A stretch of DNA of 64,000 nt, taken from Acidobacteriota bacterium. GTDB taxonomy: Bacteria > Acidobacteriota > Thermoanaerobaculia > Gp7-AA8 > JAHWKK01. This document shows, piece after piece, positions 59,230-64,000 of the stretch. Positions within the stretch are counted from its first letter, which is position 1. Each line of letters opens with the position of its first letter. The position numbers and the translations under genes were made by a program. Where the stretch lies: contig JAHWKK010000006.1 of NCBI GenBank assembly GCA_019347945.1, positions 1 through 64,000 of the forward strand, written 5' to 3'. The notes below the pieces were generated by a model. The model did not search any database. It saw only the letters and a list, made by a program, of their open reading frames with translations, and was not told the origin of the DNA.

Positions 59230-61269
59230 TTGCTCACTTTCCGGCTGATCCGCTTTCGGAAGAAACAGGTGGAATGTCGAGCCCCGGTTCTCTTCGCTCT
59301 CGACGAAGAGGTGGCCACCATGCGCGCGAACGATCTGGTGACTGACGGCGAGCCCGAGTCCCGTTCCCTTCGGCTTCGTGGTGAAGAACGGCTCGAACAG
59401 CCGTTCCCGGACATCTCTCGCTATCCCGGGGCCCTGGTCCCTGACCATGACGTGCGCGTGGCTGTGCGGATTTGCGAGAACACCAAAGCGACCTCCCCCG
59501 TCCCACGCTGGCGATGCAACGACGATTTCGATGCGCCCTTTTCCGTCCATGGCATCGCGTGCATTCAACAGAAGATTCATGATCACCTGCTCCATCTGCG
59601 AGCCGTCGATCGAAATCTCCGAGTCATGCTCGACCGAGAGGACGACTTCCATCTGATCGCCGAGGGCCATCCTGCTTGCGGCGACGAGCTCCCGCAGCCA
59701 GTCCCCGGCAGAAACCACTTGCCTCGTCGGAACGGCCGGTCGGGCGAACCGAAGCACCTCGCCGGTGATTCTCGTGCCGGTCTTAATTGATCGCGAAATC
59801 TGCCGGGCACACATCTGGAGACGCTCGTCCTCGCCTGCAACGCGTGCCACGACCTCTGCAAAGGGCTGGATCCCCATCAGGACGTTATTGAACTCGTGCG
59901 CTACATTCGCGGCGACACGACCGAGGCTGTCGATCCGCTCGGCCTGGGCGAGCTTCAACTCCATCTGAATCCGTCGGTTCTCGGCATCCCTGAGATTCGT
60001 CAGATCGATGCCGCATGCGAGAATCTGCCGCTCCCCGTTGTGGGTGAACGTGTCAGCTTTCCATCGAACGATTCGACGGTCTCCATCCCTGGTTCGAATC
60101 GGCTTCTCGTAATACTCGATGGAACCCTCTTCGAGCACCCTCTTAAGATCGTCGGCGGCCGTCTCCCGAGTGTCGTCGGTGACGAACAGATCGAACATCG
60201 AGCGTCCAATGCACTCCTCAGGGGAGTAACCGGTCACTTCCGCGAAACCCTGATTGATGCGAACGAAGCGCCCCTCGTCATCGATCACGATCACGAGCAT
60301 TTCGGAAAAGTCGAGTACTTTCTCGAGAAACTGACGTTCTTCCCGAAGCTCCCGCTCGGTATCGACCCTTCTGATCGCATTTCCCAGAACCTCTCCGGCG
60401 ATGTTGATCAGGCCGACTGTCTCGTCCGACCAATCGGCGTCCGCGAGTCCTTCGCAAACGAGAAGCCCCAGGTTTTCTCCCAGCGGCGAGATCGGAACCA
60501 GCAGAAGTGACTCGATCCGAGGATCGGAAAACAACCAGGTCTTCGGCTCCGCTTCGGGCGGAAGATCCTTGATACTGTTCACGCGTAAAGGCTTCGAGAG
60601 CCCGGACTCGTGGAACAGCGACTCGAACCGATGAAGCGGAACTCGACACTCGCCCCGTCTTTCCAGGCCCGGCCGAGCCCATTCGAATGTATTCGTCAGG
60701 TACTTCCGCGAGGGGTCCTTCGTATAAATGCAGATCCGTTCAGCTCCGATGAATCGCCCGAGATCGTCGAGCGCTTCCTGAACGGCTGGCTCGAGACTGT
60801 CGATCTCGCCTTTGTCGAAGCTCACCGAGAAACGATTGATCACGTGTTCCAGCCGCTGTCGATGCCGCAGCGCTTCTTCAGCCTTCCGGTTCTCGATCCG
60901 GGCGTCTGCCTCTTCTCTGGCACGAACGATTGCAGATCCCAGCCGCTGGAGTCTGTCCTTCAGGACGTAGTCGGCAGCTCCTTCCTTCAGAAACTCCACC
61001 GCTTTCTCTTCACCGAGAGCACCGGTCACGAAGATCACAGGGGTATCGGGATACTTCTCCTTCGCCATCTTCAGGGCCTCGAGCCCATTGAACGATGGCA
61101 GCGAGAAATCGCTCAGAATCACGTCGGGTTCCAGCTCATCCAGACACTTCCGGAAACTCTTCCGATCGTTCGCATAGGTACAGTCGAGCTCGAGATCTTC
61201 ACGTTTCAGCTGCCTGCGGATCAGCTCCTGATCGACGGTCGAATCCTCCAGGTGAAGAAGCTTCAGCAA
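59227..61269 (-). CDS. REC-GAF-PAS hybrid sensor histidine kinase
   Basis: A 680-aa cytoplasmic signalling protein. An N-terminal receiver domain (DVILSDFSLP, phospho-Asp near 54; K near 100) is followed by a GAF domain (about 145-300), a PAS domain (about 315-430, with VTGYSPEECIGRSMFDL), a HisKA region with HEFNNVLMG (phospho-His) and an HATPase (NLLLNARDAMDG, VRDQGPGIA, FEPFFTTKPKGTGLGLA). The HEFNN box resembles NtrB-type kinases. It begins 4 nt after the response-regulator gene. Confidence 0.92.
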   Translation of the reverse strand: MLKLLHLEDSTVDQELIRRQLKREDLELDCTYANDRKSFRKCLDELEPDVILSDFSLPSFNGLEALKMAKEKYPDTPVIFVTGALGEEKAVEFLKEGAADYVLKDRLQRLGSAIVRAREEADARIENRKAEEALRHRQRLEHVINRFSVSFDKGEIDSLEPAVQEALDDLGRFIGAERICIYTKDPSRKYLTNTFEWARPGLERRGECRVPLHRFESLFHESGLSKPLRVNSIKDLPPEAEPKTWLFSDPRIESLLLVPISPLGENLGLLVCEGLADADWSDETVGLINIAGEVLGNAIRRVDTERELREERQFLEKVLDFSEMLVIVIDDEGRFVRINQGFAEVTGYSPEECIGRSMFDLFVTDDTRETAADDLKRVLEEGSIEYYEKPIRTRDGDRRIVRWKADTFTHNGERQILACGIDLTNLRDAENRRIQMELKLAQAERIDSLGRVAANVAHEFNNVLMGIQPFAEVVARVAGEDERLQMCARQISRSIKTGTRITGEVLRFARPAVPTRQVVSAGDWLRELVAASRMALGDQMEVVLSVEHDSEISIDGSQMEQVIMNLLLNARDAMDGKGRIEIVVASPAWDGGGRFGVLANPHSHAHVMVRDQGPGIARDVRERLFEPFFTTKPKGTGLGLAVSHQIVRAHGGHLFVESEENRGSTFHLFLPKADQPESEQ

Positions 61270-61273
61270 GCCG

Positions 61274-61738
61274 TCATCTCCTCTCGCCGTCTTCAGGGGG
61301 ACGGTTCAGGGCAAGCCAGTAGAACCCTGCCTGCGAGACTGCCTTGATGAACTCGTCAAAAGCGATCGGTTTCACCAGAAAGCTGTTTACACCGAGCTTG
61401 TAGCTTTGAAGGCGATCCTTCTCCTCAGTCGAGGAAGTGAGCATGACGACCGGAATCGTCTTGGTCGCCTCATTCGCCCTCAGCTTCTCCAGAACTTCCA
61501 GCCCGTCGACCTTCGGAAGCTTCAGATCGAGAAAAATCACCCGTGGTTTCCGGTTGATGTCCCGGCCGCTGAACTTCCCGTCGGAGAAGAAGTAGTCGAG
61601 CGCCTCGGCACCGTCGCTGAGAGTGAGAATCTTGTTGGTTATGTTGTGCTTTCTGAGAGCTCTGAGAGTCAGCTCCAGATCGTGCGGGTTATCCTCGACA
61701 ATCAGAATTTCCACATCGGTCAATTCTTCCTCTTTCAT
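61274..61738 (-). CDS. Single-domain response regulator (Rcp1-like)
   Basis: A 154-aa receiver-only protein. ILIVEDNPHDLELTLRAL opens the fold; phospho-Asp lies in VIFLDLKLPKVDG; Thr/Ser and Lys are in MLTSSTEEKD and VKPIAFDEF. The DNPHD start and length match Rcp1-type regulators of phytochrome-like kinases. It has no output domain, so it probably shuttles phosphate. Its start overlaps the upstream kinase stop (ATGA). Confidence 0.93.
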   Translation of the reverse strand: MKEEELTDVEILIVEDNPHDLELTLRALRKHNITNKILTLSDGAEALDYFFSDGKFSGRDINRKPRVIFLDLKLPKVDGLEVLEKLRANEATKTIPVVMLTSSTEEKDRLQSYKLGVNSFLVKPIAFDEFIKAVSQAGFYWLALNRPPEDGERR

Positions 61739-63402
61739 CGCCTCTCCTTTTCCCCCTCACTTGTTTCATCTCGCTCCGGCCGCGCATCAGCCGCGGGCAA
61801 TGTGAACCAGAACGTCGCTCCTTCTCCGAGCTGCGACTCGGCTCCGACCTCGCCTCCGTGCTTCTCGACGATCCTTTTGACGATCGACAGCCCCACTCCG
61901 GTGCCCTCGAACTCATCTCCGTGGAGTCGCTGGAAAACACCGAAAAGCTTGCCGGCATACCGGGAGTCGAATCCGACGCCCTGGTCCTCGATCAGATACC
62001 GGTTGAACTTTTCACCGCGCTCACCCCGGAGGCGGATGGTTCCCCCGGGCTTCCGTTCGCTGTACTTGATCGCGTTCGAAACGAGGTTCTCCACGACCTG
62101 TTTCGTCATTGCGGGATCCGCCTGGGCCGGTGGAAGGGCTTCAAGTTCGAATTCGACCGTTTTTCCGAGCCTGGCGGCCGCCGCGGCGACCAGCTCCTGC
62201 GTGAGCCGGCTCATGTCGACGGTCGTGGTCCTGACTTCCTGCCGCGACACACGCGAGAACGCCAGCAGGTCGGAGATGAGATCACCCATCGTCTCCGTAT
62301 TCGTCCGGATGATTCCGAGATACCGCTTCGCCTCGTCGTCGAGGCGAGGACCGTATTCATCCTGCAGGATCTGCGAAAAGCCCGCGATCGCACGCAGCGG
62401 AGCCCTCAGATCATGCGAGATCGAGTACGAGAAGGATTCGAGCTCCCCATTCAGTTTCTGAAGCTCTGCCGTCCGCCTTGCTACACGGGCCTCCAGTTCG
62501 TCCTTCGCTCTGCGCAATCCTCGTGTCGCTTCGGCCCGCTCATCATCGATTTCCTGCAGCTGTACGGCACTTCGCCAGATCAGAAAAGACAAGGCGAGCA
62601 TCTCGAGCGCCACGAAGAGTGGTAACGCAAAGCTTCTGCTGAAGAGCTGTGCGTCTCTGGCCATCCCGATGACCAGTCCCAGCGCCAGAGTCCCCACGAG
62701 AGCCGACGGGAGAAACCAGCGCAGCATCCGGCCCGCCGCGTTCGGTTGCGACAATGCGCGAGCGATCCCCCATTCCGTGTCGGAGCAGAGGACAGCGACT
62801 CCGAACACCATCAGACCGGCTGCCGTCAGAGGGCTGATCATCACGAATCGCTGAACGCCTTCGACATCGTCGATGCGGAACAGACGAGCGAGCAGGGCCA
62901 CACCCGCAATACTTATCGCCGTCACCGTGAGCCAGTCCGCCGCGGCCCGAGCCAACCTCTCCGTCCTCATCAGCAGATAGCCCGACGTGACCAGCAGCAG
63001 CACCGAGAATGCTCCGAGGTGGACGGCCGGAAACCCACCAAAGACGAACGAGACCATCAGGGTTGCAAAAGCCAGGACCGAAAGGGCCCGCGCCACTCCC
63101 AGGCCCACCTTCCTTCTGAAATGAAATGAAATGACGGCCAGTGAAGCAAGAAGAGCCGGAAGATCCATTTCGATGGCCAGGCTGAGCGAGCTCATCAGCC
63201 ACGACCGCCCCACCAGGTCGATCATGCTCCCGACCGCCACCGCAACGGCACACCAGAGCGAGAGTTGGCGGAGGCGCCAGGCGTGAAGGTGCAGCAGGTC
63301 ATCAGACGCCCAGAGACCATCGGAATCCGATGCGACAGTCCGACGCCCGAAGATCGGAGCTTCCGATCGTTCCGCCTGTGCAGTCGCCTCCTGCCCGCCC
63401 AT
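61735..63402 (-). CDS. Membrane sensor histidine kinase (phytochrome-type kinase core)
   Basis: A 555-aa kinase with seven to eight hydrophobic segments (about 50-290) and no recognisable periplasmic domain, a coiled linker, HisKA with SYSISHDLRAPLRAI, and an HATPase (NLVSNAIKYSERK, IEDQGVGFD, FGVFQRLHGDEFEGTGVGLSI). The kinase core matches bacteriophytochrome kinases, consistent with the Rcp1-like partner just downstream. Start ATG 63402 has GGAGG 5 nt upstream; ATG 63414 and TTG 63420 are alternatives. Confidence 0.85.
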   Translation of the reverse strand: MGGQEATAQAERSEAPIFGRRTVASDSDGLWASDDLLHLHAWRLRQLSLWCAVAVAVGSMIDLVGRSWLMSSLSLAIEMDLPALLASLAVISFHFRRKVGLGVARALSVLAFATLMVSFVFGGFPAVHLGAFSVLLLVTSGYLLMRTERLARAAADWLTVTAISIAGVALLARLFRIDDVEGVQRFVMISPLTAAGLMVFGVAVLCSDTEWGIARALSQPNAAGRMLRWFLPSALVGTLALGLVIGMARDAQLFSRSFALPLFVALEMLALSFLIWRSAVQLQEIDDERAEATRGLRRAKDELEARVARRTAELQKLNGELESFSYSISHDLRAPLRAIAGFSQILQDEYGPRLDDEAKRYLGIIRTNTETMGDLISDLLAFSRVSRQEVRTTTVDMSRLTQELVAAAAARLGKTVEFELEALPPAQADPAMTKQVVENLVSNAIKYSERKPGGTIRLRGERGEKFNRYLIEDQGVGFDSRYAGKLFGVFQRLHGDEFEGTGVGLSIVKRIVEKHGGEVGAESQLGEGATFWFTLPAADARPERDETSEGEKERR

Positions 63403-63760
63403 CTCTGCCTCCATCAACAAGGTAGCGTCTCGGAGAGCTCCTCGGATCCCTGGTCAGGACCCGGAAACACGCCCGCTCTTCTGTTACGTCTTCACGAGTT
63501 TTCGGTTTTGCCCATCTTACACCGAACGCGCAGAAAAGGACGATTCGCATCGGAGGCGAATGACATCCCGGCCGGCGCCGGCACCCACTTTTTCAGCTGA
63601 ACGGATCAACCACCAATGGCGACAGAATTGATCACCATTTCAATTTCAGGAAACATGCCACTCGGAGCCGACAAAACAGGAGGCGCTCGGAGATCCTCCG
63701 ATTCCGGGTGCAGATCGACATGAACGCTTCAGAACAGACTGTTCCGGTCAGGAGATCGGT
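63403..63760. other. Divergent intergenic region
   Basis: Between the kinase and the ABC permease. It contains a 12-bp GC palindrome (GCCGGCGCCGGC) near 63572-63584 within sequence resembling the ends of the dispersed repeats (GAATGACATCCCGG). No gene is supported. Confidence 0.45.
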
Positions 63761-63766
63761 TAGACT
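63761..63766 (+). promoter_or_regulatory. Putative -10 (TAGACT) for the ABC permease gene
   Basis: TAGACT ends 10 nt before ATG 63777, favouring that start over an in-frame ATG at 63720. Confidence 0.4.
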
Positions 63767-63776
63767 CTCCGACCCG

Positions 63777-64000
63777 ATGAGTCTGCGACGCGCCGTCTGG
63801 CGGGCGGCACCCTTCCTATCGATTCCGCTCTTCGTGATCCTCTGGCAGACCGCCGTCATGCTCGACCCTCGCCCGCTCGTTCCCTCGCCCGTCGCGGTGG
63901 CGGCGGGGACGCTCGAGCTTCTGGAGCGCGGGCTGCTGTTCCGATACATCGTCGCCTCTCTTTTCCGCACCACCTGGGGGTATCTGCTTGCGGTCGGACT
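63777..64000 (+). CDS. ABC transporter permease (SsuC/TauC/NrtB type), partial
   Basis: Truncated by the window end; about 74 residues are visible. A first membrane segment (AAPFLSIPLFVILWQTAVML) is followed by LVPSPVAVAAGTLELL and the SLFRTTWGYLLAVGL opening of a second segment. These match permeases for sulfonate, taurine, nitrate or riboflavin-type uptake. The gene continues beyond 64000; partner ATPase and binding-protein genes are not in view. Confidence 0.75.
   Translation, partial: MSLRRAVWRAAPFLSIPLFVILWQTAVMLDPRPLVPSPVAVAAGTLELLERGLLFRYIVASLFRTTWGYLLAVG

Noticed and set aside
63632-63973. Minus-strand 113-codon frame at the right edge
   Set aside because: Basic, domain-free shadow of the ABC permease start; the plus strand encodes a recognisable permease N-terminus.

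Overview
The window is GC-rich, gene-dense chromosomal DNA from a diderm (Gram-negative-type) bacterium. The diderm evidence is an LptF/LptG exporter, an RND efflux pair, several lipoproteins, a DUF481 outer-membrane protein and a periplasmic Spy-like protein. There is no rRNA, tRNA, CRISPR array, prophage or intact insertion sequence, so taxonomy rests on gene content alone. An Acidobacteriota-like organism is my best guess, held weakly.

Layout. 0.3-3.2 kb: Spy-like protein, GDP-mannose pyrophosphorylase and a glycosyltransferase-methyltransferase fusion. 3.3-8.5 kb: class A beta-lactamase-like lipoprotein and an RND adaptor/pump pair. 8.6-13.8 kb: priA, then a D-aminoacylase-type lipoprotein overlapping a D-serine dehydratase/D-threonine aldolase-type enzyme. 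13.8-22.8 kb: a PAS/GGDEF/EAL protein, typA and a two-lobe M16 peptidase. 22.8-27.5 kb: lptF and lptG fused in one gene, a hairpin-rich non-coding island, and parAB. 27.8-33.1 kb: seven nearly gapless genes joining a PTS phosphorelay without a sugar permease (EIIA, HPr, EI) to a cupin, a coiled-coil protein, miaB and a bifunctional-nuclease protein. 33.2-37.4 kb: aminotransferase, peroxiredoxin, then pepE-DUF481-rfbC. 37.4-42.6 kb: a membrane protein, mtgA bracketed by two copies of a composite repeat, metG and a lipoprotein. 42.6-52.6 kb: YbjN, EVE-gspE, GNAT, DEAD-box helicase, a saccharopine-dehydrogenase-like enzyme, DUF547, a META lipoprotein, an orphan VapB-like antitoxin with a vapC stub, and an EamA transporter. 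52.9-59.1 kb: DoxX, subclass B3 metallo-beta-lactamase, two SPFH proteins, an AlkA-like glycosylase, an AsmA-like protein and a glycine-rich small protein. 59.2-64 kb: a three-gene histidine kinase/response regulator set and the start of an ABC permease.

Three recurring signals matter more than any single gene. (1) Many first genes have a -10-like hexamer (TANNNT, often with an upstream TG) only 4-12 nt before the start codon and no Shine-Dalgarno, which implies leaderless mRNAs; genes inside operons often use Shine-Dalgarno motifs or NTGA overlaps instead. (2) Short 7-9 bp tandem arrays of unrelated sequence abut or supply stop codons and are mostly purine-rich on the gene's sense strand; two carry canonical G-quadruplex spacing. 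(3) Several dispersed palindromic repeats occur: two 92-bp perfect palindromes with 32-bp arms and one covarying base pair, four copies of a longer repeat (two as direct repeats around mtgA), and a 480-bp mirror-symmetric hairpin island beside parB.
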